Shown here piece by piece: positions 51,052 to 60,330 of a stretch of DNA of 64,000 bases (the first letter of the stretch is position 1; each line of letters begins with the position of its first letter). The translations under genes and the position numbers were made by a program. A model generated the notes under the pieces. That model was given only the letters and a program-made list of their open reading frames with translations. It had not been told where the DNA came from and searched no databases. The DNA is from Pseudomonas putida (lineage in GTDB: Bacteria > Pseudomonadota > Gammaproteobacteria > Pseudomonadales > Pseudomonadaceae): contig NZ_JANHKS010000005.1 of the NCBI RefSeq assembly GCF_028682175.1, positions 1 to 64,000 of the forward strand, in the 5' to 3' direction.

Positions 51052-51675
51052 TCAACGTTTGATGGCCAGGTTCAATGTCTCAGCCATGCGCACCAGTTCG
51101 GCGAAGGTCTTGGCTTGCATCTTTCGCATGACACTGGCCCGATGGATTTTCACGGTGATTTCACTCAGGCACACCTCACCTGCGATCTGCTTGTTCATCA
51201 ATCCCGACGCTGCCAGCGCCATGATGCCCTGCTCCCGCACCGTCAGGCTCTGGTAGCGGCTGCGCAGGCCGGCCAGCCCTTTGTTGACCTCGCGCTGTTC
51301 CAGATCCTTGCTCAATGCCAGCGCGACGGCATCCAGCAGGTCCTGCTCGCGAAACGGCTTGGCCAGAAAATCGATCGCGCCGGCTTTCATCGCACGTACC
51401 GTCATGGCGATGTCGCCATGCCCGGTCATGAAGACGATTGGCACGGTTTCCTCTTTCCTGACCAGTTCGTTCTGGAAATCCAGCCCGCTGACACCTTGAA
51501 GCCTCACGTCCAGAACCAGGCAACACGGCGCATCTGGCCGCTTGAAATCAAGAAAGTCCGCCACTGACGCGAAGATTTCCACGCGCAGGCCGATGGAACG
51601 AAGCAAGCTGCTCAAGGACTCGCGCAGCAGTTGATCGTCATCGACAATGTAGACAATAGAGGCTGGGGTAGTCAT
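51052..51675 (-). CDS. FixJ/NarL-type response regulator
   Basis: This 207-residue regulator has a receiver domain (IVYIVDDDQLLRESLSSLL, LVLDVRLQGVSGLDFQNEL, IVFMTGHGDIAMTV, DFLAKPF) and a LuxR-type helix-turn-helix (LTVREQGIMALAASGLMNKQ, EITVKIHRASVMRKM). The receiver resembles FixJ. I chose ATG 51675 (MTTPASIVYI) over ATG 51711, whose upstream GGA abuts the start. It probably shares a sensor with the single receiver gene downstream. The divergent EAL gene could be a target. Confidence 0.83.
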   Translation of the reverse strand: MTTPASIVYIVDDDQLLRESLSSLLRSIGLRVEIFASVADFLDFKRPDAPCCLVLDVRLQGVSGLDFQNELVRKEETVPIVFMTGHGDIAMTVRAMKAGAIDFLAKPFREQDLLDAVALALSKDLEQREVNKGLAGLRSRYQSLTVREQGIMALAASGLMNKQIAGEVCLSEITVKIHRASVMRKMQAKTFAELVRMAETLNLAIKR

Positions 51676-52053
51676 TTCGCCAACGGCCTGAAGTGTGCCC
51701 ACGGTTATCATTCCTTGTTCGTAAAGAGCCTGACGCCCGGAACGCGCAACGCCTCTGAGTGGTGTACGGCGAGTGCAGGCCAGTTGCAGACATCACCCCT
51801 TACCCCCACTCACGCACTGTCTTCTGTCGCCGCGCCAGGCGAATGTACAGGCGACCTACTGTAAAAAGTTACCGCGCAGGTCGATAGGACATAAACCCCT
51901 GTATTTCAGCCATTTGTTCAGACACATACATTCGTGATTGCGGTCCGCAGCGTTGAACGAGAGGCCTACCCAAGGCCGGTTTTCACTGTAAAGTGAGCGT
52001 GCTGAATATCCTGTGCAAGCGCACTGTGACTGGCCGTCGTATCTGGAAAACCT
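51676..52053. other. 378-bp divergent region between the FixJ-type and EAL genes
   Basis: No gene is visible. A small dyad TCACT-GTAA-AGTGA lies at about 51987-52000, upstream of the EAL gene, and the region is moderately AT-rich there. It presumably contains promoters for both genes. Confidence 0.35.
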
Positions 52054-52857
52054 ATGGCAGAACAAATACCGTTGACTCCATTCAAATCGGTTGGGTGCGC
52101 TGAGTGTCGGAACCTCGATAACCTGGGTTTCAGCTTCACCATGGCGTTCCAGCCAATCTTCAATGTCAGGACAGGCTTGCCGTACGCCTACGAAGCCCTT
52201 GTTCGTGGTCTCAATGGCGAATCCGCTGCCAGCATCCTGGGATTGGTGAATGATCAAAACCGATACCGCTTTGATCAGGCGTGCCGGGTGCGAGCCATTG
52301 AGCTCGCGGCGGAACTGGGCCTCCCCGCGATCCCGGACTGCAAGCTCAGCATCAACTTCCTTCCCAATGCCGTGTACAGGGCCGAAACCTGCATTCGTGC
52401 AACACTGGAAGCTGCCCGCACGTTTGACTTCCCGGTTGAGCGCCTGATGTTCGAGGTCACCGAAGGGGAGCGAGTCGACGACCCTGATCACCTGAAATCC
52501 ATCTTTCAGGAGTACGAGCGCCAGGGTTTCACGACCGCAATCGATGATTTTGGATCAGGGTATTCCGGACTCAACTTCCTCGCGATGTTTCAGCCCAACG
52601 TTCTCAAGATCGACATGGCGCTGACACGCGGTATTGACCGGGATGGAGTACGGCGCGCCATTGTTGAAGGCATCGTACTGGTATCTGAGCGGCTGGGTAT
52701 TACCGTCGTGGCCGAAGGCATCGAGACGCTTGAAGAACGAGACACGCTGCTGGCGTTGGGCGTCGATCTCATGCAGGGCTTTCTTTTTGCCAAACCCGCC
52801 GTGGGCAAACTGCAGACAATGCCGCAGGCGTTGATCCCTGCATCTCGCCGCACCTGA
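52054..52857 (+). CDS. Stand-alone EAL-domain c-di-GMP phosphodiesterase
   Basis: This 267-residue soluble protein is essentially one EAL domain. Catalytic and metal motifs are intact: YEALVRG, FEVTEGE, TAIDDFGSGYSGLNF, VLKIDMAL and VAEGIETLEE, closing at MQGFLFAKP. The N-terminal 25 residues have a CAEC pair (MAEQIPLTPFKSVGCAECRN) that might bind a metal, as in BLUF-less EAL proteins related to YcgF/BluF. It should hydrolyse c-di-GMP to pGpG. It is divergent from the FixJ-type regulator gene, suggesting a shared signalling role. Confidence 0.85.
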   Translation: MAEQIPLTPFKSVGCAECRNLDNLGFSFTMAFQPIFNVRTGLPYAYEALVRGLNGESAASILGLVNDQNRYRFDQACRVRAIELAAELGLPAIPDCKLSINFLPNAVYRAETCIRATLEAARTFDFPVERLMFEVTEGERVDDPDHLKSIFQEYERQGFTTAIDDFGSGYSGLNFLAMFQPNVLKIDMALTRGIDRDGVRRAIVEGIVLVSERLGITVVAEGIETLEERDTLLALGVDLMQGFLFAKPAVGKLQTMPQALIPASRRT

Positions 52858-53159
52858 TCCAGGCCTCTGCACGCCCCGGTTCCGCCCTGCCCGTTGGCAA
52901 GCCGGCGGGCGCCCCTTTCGCACTCGTCGGCGCGGCCTGTCACTCGGTTGGCGAGTCGATGTCGATGTCAGACGCTCGGTCCGGTGATCTTTTTATTCTG
53001 AACCATACAGGGCTGAAGGACTCAGCTTAATGGACGGATGCGACATCAGAATCTCCCAGTTTCGCCTGGATACTCCGGGTTCTGATCTCTCCCGCTGGGC
53101 GATGGTCCTGAAAGCTGATGCCTCGACATCCTCAAATTTCCCCACCAAAGGAATGATCC
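52858..53159. other. 302-bp gap between the EAL and RcnB-like genes
   Basis: No convincing gene. A short imperfect dyad GCCCGTTGGC...GCCGGCGGGC near 52890-52911 may be a terminator for the EAL gene. The promoter for the RcnB-like gene should lie in the second half. Confidence 0.3.
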
Positions 53160-53459
53160 ATGACGTCCAAACTCTCAATCGCTGCTTTATCCATCACTCT
53201 ATTCTGCGCAGTTTCAAGCGTTTCCTACGCGGCTGATGAACCTGGCGTGACGCTCAATCGCCCTGGAACCGGGGACAGGGAATACAAAGTGGGCGATCCC
53301 GTGCCTGACGAATATCAACGTGAAAGCATGGAAGTCAAAGACTGGAAAAGTCGGCACTTGAAGGCGCCCGCCGAGCACGAGCAATGGGTGCAAATCAACG
53401 GCAAATATGCCTTGATCAGTGTGCCGACGGGCACCATCAAGGAAATGGTCAACAAGTGA
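53160..53459 (+). CDS. Small exported RcnB-family protein
   Basis: This 99-residue periplasmic protein has a signal peptide (KLSIAALSITLFCAVSSVSYA) and the RcnB-like pattern: YKVGDPVPDEYQRE, VKDWKSRHLKAPAEHEQWVQ and NGKYALISVPTGTIKEMV. In E. coli, RcnB modulates nickel/cobalt efflux, but most Pseudomonas relatives have no assigned function. AAAGGA precedes the ATG. It is monocistronic and converges with the OprD-type porin gene. Confidence 0.8.
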   Translation: MTSKLSIAALSITLFCAVSSVSYAADEPGVTLNRPGTGDREYKVGDPVPDEYQRESMEVKDWKSRHLKAPAEHEQWVQINGKYALISVPTGTIKEMVNK

Positions 53460-53585
53460 TGGGGAGGCGTTCAGCCATATCGCCACCAAGCTTGGCAGTC
53501 GGGGCCGCATTCACAAACAGCCCGTGCAGGGCACGGGCAACTTCCTGGCTCAAGCGCCACAGGATGCGGTCCTGCCTGCCTTGAA

Positions 53586-54926
53586 TCAAAAGAACGTGTA
53601 GGTGTAGTTGAAGATCAGTCGGGTCTGGTTGGTGTCGACAATCGGACTGCCGCCGCCACGGTAGATGCCGTGGCGCAGGGTGGTCCCAAAGCCCTTCAAC
53701 GGCCCGGATGGCACCACGTAATCGACGCGCATGTCAGTTTCCCACTCGTGGGTGTCAGGGCCGGTGCCATTGGCGGCCCTGGCGTCTTCACCACGCAGGT
53801 AGGCCACCGAGGTCTTCAGGCCCGGCACCCCGACGCTGGAGAAATCATAGGCGTACTGGGCCATGGTGGTGTTCTCGCCAGCGCGGGAGAAGTTGCCCAC
53901 CACCGCGTCCGACCAGGAATAGAACGACGCCCCGCCCTCCCCGTCGTTGCGCCCGCGACCATCGACCACGTTGGCCTGGTTGGCCCAGACGAAGCCGCCG
54001 TCACTTGACACATGCTGATAACCCAGACTCAGGCTATGGCCGTGCAGGGTGTAGGTGAAGGTGGCGATGCCAGTGTCGTTGTCCACCTCGCCCGGATCCT
54101 TCGCGTAGCCACCGTTGTTGTTGAAGCGGTAGCCGACATCGCCGTTGGCCCCGTCCGAGCGGCTTCTGAAATAGCGCAGGTCAGTCTTGAAGCTCTGGCT
54201 CTCGCTGATCGGCAGGACATGCTGCAGGCCGAAGAAATGCTGGGTGTAGAAGTCTTCAAGGTTGGCGTAGTAGTACTGCAGCGTGAGGTTTTTCGTAGCC
54301 TTCCAGTCACCACCAGCGAAGCGGAATTTGTTGCTGTCCCGTGTAGCACCGGCTACCGATAGGCCCGAACTGTTAGTCGAGGCTCGGCCCCGAGCGCTCT
54401 CGATCTGGCCACCCGTGAGGGTGAGGTTGTCGATTTCCCTTGAGGTGAACATGAACCCACCGAACGTCTGCGGCAGCAGCCGGCTTTCGTTGGCGATCAG
54501 GATCGGCAGGTTCGGCGACAGCGTGTTGCCGTAGCGCAGTTCGGTTTTCGAGAACCGCAGCTTGGCTGTGGCACCCCCGGCACTCCACTCATGGGGCGCC
54601 GAACCATCGCTGTCGCTGGGGGTGAAGGTGTTGCTGTCCGGGTGGTGGCCCTTGCCGCCATCCAGGTGGATGCCCACCAGGCCCTGCAGGTCGAGACCGA
54701 AGCCTACGGTGCCCTCGGTGAAACCGGACAGGTAATCGACCTTGAAGGCCTGCGCCCACTCGCGCTGGTCCTTGCCGCCTTCGTGGTTGTCGACGTCGTA
54801 GTAATAGTTGCGCGCGTTGACCGTCAACTTGCTGTCTTCGATGAACCCTGCGTGAACCACCTGTGCAACGCCAAGCGCCGCGGTGGTCATCATCAGGCGC
54901 GCGGGGAATCTGCTCTTTGTGCTCAT
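53586..54926 (-). CDS. OprD-family outer-membrane porin
   Basis: This 446-residue porin has a signal peptide ending VVHAGFIEDSKL and the OprD family features: LNARNYYYD-like start of the barrel (here VNARNYYYDVDN), GFGLDLQGLVGIHLD, and FGGFMFTSREIDNLTL. It ends in Phe. OprD-type channels take up specific small nutrients such as amino acids or aromatic acids. The substrate here is unknown. I chose ATG 54926 with AGGA just upstream. The longer frame adds a non-signal leader. No linked transporter or catabolic gene hints at the substrate. Confidence 0.87.
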   Translation of the reverse strand: MSTKSRFPARLMMTTAALGVAQVVHAGFIEDSKLTVNARNYYYDVDNHEGGKDQREWAQAFKVDYLSGFTEGTVGFGLDLQGLVGIHLDGGKGHHPDSNTFTPSDSDGSAPHEWSAGGATAKLRFSKTELRYGNTLSPNLPILIANESRLLPQTFGGFMFTSREIDNLTLTGGQIESARGRASTNSSGLSVAGATRDSNKFRFAGGDWKATKNLTLQYYYANLEDFYTQHFFGLQHVLPISESQSFKTDLRYFRSRSDGANGDVGYRFNNNGGYAKDPGEVDNDTGIATFTYTLHGHSLSLGYQHVSSDGGFVWANQANVVDGRGRNDGEGGASFYSWSDAVVGNFSRAGENTTMAQYAYDFSSVGVPGLKTSVAYLRGEDARAANGTGPDTHEWETDMRVDYVVPSGPLKGFGTTLRHGIYRGGGSPIVDTNQTRLIFNYTYTFF

Positions 54927-55268
54927 TGTCCTGCTCACTCTTGTTGTGTGCGTGCAGCCGATACCGCCGCATTTATTGTTCGGGTGCTGCGCGATGGGCG
55001 CAGTGCCCAACCGGTCAGAGGCTGTGGCGGAGCAAGGCTAGAGCAGGCAGCGAGCGGCAAATAGCGGGGCTGCGGACAAACAGTTTTTACATGCTGGGGG
55101 GGTAATCGGCAGCGTAGACAGCAACAAGGCGGACAGCCGATCCTCATTGTTCAGCCTGCTGAAAACTCATTTCGGCGCCGGGGCGTATAAGCGAACGGTC
55201 GGTCTGGATAGAGTCCTGCCATCTCGATTTCCCCTATCTCCCGTCATTCGGGACCCCAGGAGTTTCCA
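54927..55268. other. 342-bp divergent region between the porin and YghU-like genes
   Basis: No gene is seen. It should hold both promoters. A run of seven G bases occurs near 55096-55102. No clear operator dyad was found. Confidence 0.3.
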
Positions 55269-56138
55269 ATGGCAGACACCGCGCAAGACTATCAGCCCGC
55301 CGGCTATATGCCTGACAAGATATGGCAACCGAAGACCGAGTACGGCGGCCAATTCGCAAGCATCAACCGCCCTGACTCGGGCGCGCGATTCGACCAGCCG
55401 CTGCCAGTCGGCAAGCACCCGCTTCAGCTGTATTCCCAAGGCACCCCCAACGGGCAGAAGGTGACGATTCTGCTGGAGGAATTGCTGGCGCTGGGGCACA
55501 CGGGCGCCGAGTACGATGCCTGGCTGATCGACATCTTCAAGGGCGATCAGTTTGGCAGCGGGTTCGTCGGCATCAACCCGAACTCGAAGATCCCGGCGCT
55601 GGTGGACCGTTCGATGAACCCGGCCCTGCCCGTCTTTGAAAGCGGCTCAATCCTCGTCTATCTGGCGGAGCGCTTCGGCGAGTTCCTGCCGACAGAGCCA
55701 CGAGCACGGGCGCAGACCTTCAACTGGCTGATGTGGCAGATGGGCACCGCGCCTTTCGTGGGCGGCGGGCTGGGCCACTTCTACGCTTACGCGCCGATCA
55801 AGATCGAATACGCCATCGACCGCTACGCCATGGAAACCAAGCGCCAGTTGCACGTGCTGGACACCCATCTGGCAACGCGGGAATACCTGGCGGGCGATCA
55901 ATACACCATCGCCGACATGGCGGTGTGGCCGTGGCATCCGGGCAGCCTGTTTGGCGTCTACAACACTCACCAGTACCTCGAAGTCGAGCAGTACAGCCAC
56001 CTGCTGCGCTGGTATCACGCCATTGCCGCACGCCCCGCCGTGGCCCGGGGCCGCATCGTCAATCGCACGTCCGATGCACCGGGAACCTTTCTGCGCGAGC
56101 GTCACGACGCCGCTGATTTCGCGCCGTTTTTCAAGTAG
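55269..56138 (+). CDS. yghU: YghU-type glutathione S-transferase/disulfide-bond oxidoreductase
   Basis: This 289-residue protein belongs to the Nu-class YghU/YfcG group. It has a long N-terminal extension (ADTAQDYQPAGYMPDKIW), the thioredoxin-like domain with YSQGTPNGQKVTILLEE and INPNSKIPALVD, and the helical domain with YLAGDQYTIADMAVWPW. In E. coli YghU binds two glutathiones and reduces organic hydroperoxides or disulfides. CAGGAG lies six bases before the ATG. It converges with a LysR gene. Confidence 0.87.
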   Translation: MADTAQDYQPAGYMPDKIWQPKTEYGGQFASINRPDSGARFDQPLPVGKHPLQLYSQGTPNGQKVTILLEELLALGHTGAEYDAWLIDIFKGDQFGSGFVGINPNSKIPALVDRSMNPALPVFESGSILVYLAERFGEFLPTEPRARAQTFNWLMWQMGTAPFVGGGLGHFYAYAPIKIEYAIDRYAMETKRQLHVLDTHLATREYLAGDQYTIADMAVWPWHPGSLFGVYNTHQYLEVEQYSHLLRWYHAIAARPAVARGRIVNRTSDAPGTFLRERHDAADFAPFFK

Positions 56139-56158
56139 CCACTCCGGTGTGGCCGTGA

Positions 56159-57070
56159 TCAGTGCAGGGTGCTGGTGTTCGCGCACAGCTCGGCGATCCA
56201 GTCGACGAACACCCGCACCTTGGTCGAGAGGTGACGGTTTTCCGGGTACACGGCGTACAGCGGCAGCGGCTCGTTGGCCCAGTCGTCGAGCACGGTAACC
56301 AGACGCCCCTCCCGCACCCAGGGCGCCAGCAGGAAATCCGCCATCTGAATAATACCCAGTCCCGACAGGCCTGCTGCGGTGTAGGCATAGCTGTCGCTCA
56401 AGGCGACGGGGCTGGACAGGGCCACATGCACACGCTCCTCATCTCGGGTGAAGTACCAGTCGAACATCTTGCCGGTGCGCGCGGAGAAGTAATTCACGCA
56501 ACGGTGCTGCGCCAGATCGTTGGGGTGCAGCGGGCGGCCATGGCGTTCCAGGTAGGCCGGCGAGGCACAGGTAGCGTAGTGCATCGTCCCGACAGGCCGG
56601 GCGATCAGGCGCGAATCGGCAAGCTGTCGGCCGCCGCGTATGGCGCAGTCCACGCCCTCTTCGACCAAGTCCACCGGGCGGTCGCTGCACCCCAGTTCCA
56701 GTTGAATGTCCGGATAGCGCTCGAAGAAATCCGGCAACGCCGGGACAATCACTTCGCTGGCAAGGCCGGTTGGCACATCGACCCGCAAACGCCCTGAAGG
56801 GCTGAGACGGCTTTGCGAGACGGCCTCTTCGGCGTCACGCACCTCGCGCAATATGCGAAGGCAGCGCTCGTGGAACGATGCGCCGTCGGCGGTGACGCTG
56901 ACGTGGCGTGTCGTACGGTTCAGCAGCTTGACCGACAGCGACGCTTCCAGCGACTGAATGAGAGTGGTAACAGTCGCTTTCGGCAACTTCATGTTTTCCG
57001 CCGCGCGGGTGAATCCTCCCGTGTCCACGACCTGGACGAAGACTTCCATTGCCAGCAATTTGTTGATCAA
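56159..57070 (-). CDS. LysR-family transcriptional regulator
   Basis: This 303-residue regulator has its helix-turn-helix at GGFTRAAENMKLPKATVTTL, RTTRHVSVTADG after it, and a CrgA-like effector domain. I chose TTG 57070 (MINKLLAMEVFVQVV) because CAGGACC precedes it and the length suits the family. An ATG at 57106 adds 12 residues without a ribosome-binding site. The target is unknown. It converges with yghU, and REP sequences separate it from the phosphoesterase gene. Confidence 0.83.
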   Translation of the reverse strand: MINKLLAMEVFVQVVDTGGFTRAAENMKLPKATVTTLIQSLEASLSVKLLNRTTRHVSVTADGASFHERCLRILREVRDAEEAVSQSRLSPSGRLRVDVPTGLASEVIVPALPDFFERYPDIQLELGCSDRPVDLVEEGVDCAIRGGRQLADSRLIARPVGTMHYATCASPAYLERHGRPLHPNDLAQHRCVNYFSARTGKMFDWYFTRDEERVHVALSSPVALSDSYAYTAAGLSGLGIIQMADFLLAPWVREGRLVTVLDDWANEPLPLYAVYPENRHLSTKVRVFVDWIAELCANTSTLH

Positions 57071-57155
57071 GGTCCTGGCCCCTGGCCGTGGGTGAAAGCC
57101 CATCATAAAGGGCGACAGCGCAAAGGGGGTCGATTTTCAGGAGGCTGACCGCGAC

Positions 57156-57225
57156 CCCGTAGCAGCCGGGCTTGCCCGCGGGTGGGCCTCAAGGTCGCCC
57201 CGCCGGCAAGCCGTGCTGCTACGGG
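57156..57225. repeat. REP-type inverted pair
   Basis: CCCGTAGCAGCCGGGCTTGC at the left faces GGCAAGCCGTGCTGCTACGG at the right, forming a large imperfect hairpin. It lies between a LysR gene promoter and the phosphoesterase gene. Confidence 0.65.
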
Positions 57226-57341
57226 ACGGTGTAATCTGCCAGCATGCAGGCAATGAAAACGGGGAACCTCTCTCACTGGACGTTTTCAGAGCTTTGTTGC
57301 GAAGCGAGCGCACGGACCACCACGGCCACTGGAGCAACCCG

Positions 57342-58469
57342 ATGTTTCACCTGATGTTCACCACCCCTTGCCTGTATGTGACCGTGCGGTTCATCTGGCC
57401 GATGCCCTGGCCGCTGGCAGCTCGGCTGGCCGGTGCGCTGTTGCTGCTGCTCGCCTCGCAATATCACCTGTATTCCCGGCTCTCGTCCGGCAGCGTGTTC
57501 GACCCGGAATTTCCCCGTGCGGTAGTGATTCTCTTCAATTGGGCGTTTGGCGCGATATTGCTCATCGCGGTGCTGCAGATCGTGCTGGACCTGGGCACGC
57601 TGTTGACGATGCTGGTTCGCCAGCGCTGGCTGACCATCCCTGCCACCCTGCGTTACGCCGCAGGCGGCGCAGCACTGGTGCTGGCGGCCATCGGCGTGCA
57701 TCAGGCAATGCGCGTGCCGCCGGTGAAGGACATCGAGGTCGCCATCAAGAACCTGCCCCCGCAGTTCGAGGGCTACAAGATGTTGCAACTCACCGACATG
57801 CACATCAGCCGGCTGTTCGACGAGCCGTGGGCGCGCGCGGTGGTCAAGCGCTCCAACGCGCTGGGGGTGGACCTGATCGTGGTCACCGGTGACCTGATTG
57901 ACGGCCCGATCAGCGCCCGTACCCGAGACGTGGCGCCGCTGCACGACCTGTACGCCACCGACGGGGTGTTCGTGATCCCGGGCAACCATGAATACTTCTT
58001 CGATAACGAAGCCTGGATGCAGTACTTCGTGTCACTGGGCATGACGCGCCTGAACAACAGCCATGCGCTGATCGAACGGGGCGGCGCGCAGCTGATACTG
58101 GCCGGCGTGACGGACCTCAGTGCGCCACGGGCGGGGCTGCCCGGCCCGGACCTCAAACAAGCGCTGACCGACGCCCCCGCCAACACGCCGATCATCCTGC
58201 TCGACCACCAGCCACGCAACGCCCGGCAATCCGCCCGCCAAGGCGTGGCGTTGCAGTTGTCGGGCCACACCCACGGCGGCATGATCCGCCCCCTCGCCCC
58301 GTTCATCGCCCGGGCCAACGAAGGCTTCGTGTCCGGGTTTTATGACGTCGACGGCATGCAGCTCTACGTCAACAACGGCACCGCCCTCTGGCCCGGATTC
58401 GCCTTGCGCCTGGGCGTCCCTTCGGAGTTGACGCGGATCACCCTCAAACGAGCCGTGGGCCCAGGCTGA
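57342..58469 (+). CDS. Membrane-anchored calcineurin-type metallophosphoesterase
   Basis: This 375-residue protein has about four N-terminal membrane helices (residues 5-130) and a C-terminal phosphoesterase domain with the complete metal motifs: LTDMHISRLF (DxH), VVTGDLIDG (GD), VIPGNHEYFF (GNHE) and LSGHTHGGMI (GHTH). It resembles the YkuE/YaeI group, some of which act on lipids. Substrate unknown. I chose ATG 57342 with GGAG upstream. Codons before it in the longer frame fall in the REP-adjacent region. Confidence 0.85.
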   Translation: MFHLMFTTPCLYVTVRFIWPMPWPLAARLAGALLLLLASQYHLYSRLSSGSVFDPEFPRAVVILFNWAFGAILLIAVLQIVLDLGTLLTMLVRQRWLTIPATLRYAAGGAALVLAAIGVHQAMRVPPVKDIEVAIKNLPPQFEGYKMLQLTDMHISRLFDEPWARAVVKRSNALGVDLIVVTGDLIDGPISARTRDVAPLHDLYATDGVFVIPGNHEYFFDNEAWMQYFVSLGMTRLNNSHALIERGGAQLILAGVTDLSAPRAGLPGPDLKQALTDAPANTPIILLDHQPRNARQSARQGVALQLSGHTHGGMIRPLAPFIARANEGFVSGFYDVDGMQLYVNNGTALWPGFALRLGVPSELTRITLKRAVGPG

Positions 58470-58497
58470 AAAGTCGCAGCCTTCTCACTGCCAAAGA

Positions 58498-58561
58498 TTG
58501 ACAGCCGCAGGGATCGCTGGCTATAAATAGGGTGTTGTACGACGACAGACGATAAATCGTC
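58498..58561 (+). promoter_or_regulatory. Near-consensus sigma-70 promoter with GntR-type operator
   Basis: TTGACA (58498-58503) and TATAAA (58522-58527) are 18 bases apart. Just downstream, GTTGTACGACGAC (58534-58546) matches the FadR-group pattern GTnGTnnnACnAC, and GACGAT-AA-ATCGTC (58548-58561) is a perfect dyad. A repressor here would block transcription of the hexuronate-type transporter gene 270 bp downstream. Confidence 0.6.
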
Positions 58562-58723
58562 CGTTCACCTCTAAAAATAAAAAATGAGTGTCGGTCACCA
58601 CCATGAATTCGACTTCCTTGTTCATCTCCCCGAATGCCCTGCCCTGGGCCACTCATTTGCTACGTCAGCGTTATGCCATATCGGGTCCTCCCGAGAATCT
58701 GGTTGCCACCCCGCCGCACCGCA

Positions 58724-58740
58724 CTTGTTAGACGTCTGAC
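58724..58740. promoter_or_regulatory. Dyad within the transporter leader
   Basis: TTAGACGTCTGA, with the perfect 8-bp palindrome AGACGTCT (58730-58737), lies about 90 bp before the transporter start. It could be a second operator. The leader 58470-58827 also holds two short overlapping frames (51 codons from 58584; 42 codons, MNSTSLF, from about 58602) without ribosome-binding sites. Confidence 0.4.
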
Positions 58741-58827
58741 TCCAGGGCCTCGCGCTCCGGAGACGTACACGTGCACTCTCGTAAACAGCCGAGAGACCAT
58801 CACCCCTCCAAGAATAAAAGTGATGCC

Positions 58828-60243
58828 ATGAACCCGAACGAATCCACCCATCCGCAAAGCCTCACCCGGGCGGCAACCCGGTCTGTCGGTAAATACCGCT
58901 GGACCATCTGCGCGCTGCTGTTTTTCGCCACCACGGTCAACTATCTGGATCGCCAGGTGCTCAGCCTGCTGGCGCCGGACCTGTCCACGGAGTTTGGCTG
59001 GAGCAACACCGACTACGCCAACATCGCCTCGGTGTTCCAGTTCGTCTATGCCATCGCGATGATTTTCGCCGGGCGCGTGGTCGACAAGATCGGCACCAAG
59101 ACCGCGTACGTGGTGGCCATCGGCGTCTGGTCCACCGGCGCGGTCATGCATGCGTTCGCGGTGCCGCTGGGCCAGGGGATCGGCGCGATCACCACGGCGT
59201 TGGGCTTCGCGGCGATTCCGGTGTCCATTGCAGGTTTCATGCTGTCACGGGCGGTGCTGGCCATCGGTGAGGCGGGTAACTTCCCCATTGCGATCAAGGC
59301 CACGGCTGAATATTTCCCGAAGAAAGAGCGCTCGTTCGCCACCGGGATCTTCAACTCCGGCGCCAACGTCGGCGCGATCGCAGCGCCCATCTGCGTGCCG
59401 CTGATCGCAGCGATGTGGGGTTGGGAATCGGCGTTCATCGTGATCGGCCTGCTGGGCTTCGTATGGCTGGGCTTCTGGGTGGCGATGTACGACAAACCGG
59501 ATCAGCAGAAGCGTCTGACTGAAGATGAACTGGCCTACATCCGCAGCGACGAGGCCGAGCAGGTCAAGGCCGCTCCGGTGCCGGGCGCGCCTGCCAAGAA
59601 AGTCTCATGGTTCAAGCTCCTGACCTACCGCCAGACCTGGGCCTTTGCCTTCGGCAAGTTCATGACCGACGGCGTGTGGTGGTTCTTCCTGTTCTGGCTG
59701 CCAACATACCTGTCTGCGCAATACGGCATGAAAGGCGCGGCCATCGTGATGCCGTTGTTCGTGCTGTACAGCATGACCATGGTCGGCAGCATCGGCGGCG
59801 GCTGGTTCCCGAGCTACTTCATGGCCCGTGGCGACAAGCCCTACGACGGCCGCATGAAAGCCATGTTCGTGATCGCCCTGTTCCCGCTGCTGGTGCTGCT
59901 GGCGCAACCCCTGGGTTACATCAGCTTCTGGGTGCCGGTGCTACTGATCGGCATCGGCGCATCGGCACACCAGGCGTGGTCCTGCAACATCTTCACCACC
60001 GTGTCCGACATGTTCCCGCAGAAGACCGTCGCCTCTGTGGTCGGCATCGGCGGCATGGCGGGCGGCCTGGGCGGCGTGGTCATGACCAAGATCGGTGGCT
60101 GGGTGTTCGACTACTACAAGTCGATCAATGACATCCACACCGGCTACATGATCATGTTCGCCATCTGCGCCCTGGCTTACCTGGTGGCGTGGAGCGTGAT
60201 GAAAGCCCTGGTGCCGCGCCACAAGGAAATCACCGATCTCTGA
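58828..60243 (+). CDS. MFS sugar-acid transporter, ExuT/anion:cation symporter family
   Basis: This 471-residue 12-helix transporter resembles hexuronate and galactonate importers (ExuT, DgoT). It has ATTVNYLDRQVLSLLAPDL in helix 1, FAGRVVDKIGTKTAYV in loop 2-3, and GEAGNFPIAIKATAEYFPKK with FATGIFNSGANVGAIAAP, both diagnostic for the ACS group. It should import a sugar acid with protons. I chose ATG 58828 (MNPNESTHP). Upstream bases contain only a weak AGAATAAAAG. The long leader has a consensus promoter and GntR-type dyads. It is followed 87 bp later by an exported NTF2-like gene. Confidence 0.87.
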   Translation: MNPNESTHPQSLTRAATRSVGKYRWTICALLFFATTVNYLDRQVLSLLAPDLSTEFGWSNTDYANIASVFQFVYAIAMIFAGRVVDKIGTKTAYVVAIGVWSTGAVMHAFAVPLGQGIGAITTALGFAAIPVSIAGFMLSRAVLAIGEAGNFPIAIKATAEYFPKKERSFATGIFNSGANVGAIAAPICVPLIAAMWGWESAFIVIGLLGFVWLGFWVAMYDKPDQQKRLTEDELAYIRSDEAEQVKAAPVPGAPAKKVSWFKLLTYRQTWAFAFGKFMTDGVWWFFLFWLPTYLSAQYGMKGAAIVMPLFVLYSMTMVGSIGGGWFPSYFMARGDKPYDGRMKAMFVIALFPLLVLLAQPLGYISFWVPVLLIGIGASAHQAWSCNIFTTVSDMFPQKTVASVVGIGGMAGGLGGVVMTKIGGWVFDYYKSINDIHTGYMIMFAICALAYLVAWSVMKALVPRHKEITDL

Positions 60244-60330
60244 TCGGCCCTCTACAACCGGATTCTCACGGTCGCCCGTGGATACAGGCGGGGCGTATAT
60301 CGCCCCGATTACAACAAAAAGGAAATATCG

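Noticed and set aside
53030..53236. 68-codon frame upstream of the RcnB-like gene
   Set aside because: It overlaps the RcnB-like signal peptide in another frame, lacks a ribosome-binding site and has no protein-like features.
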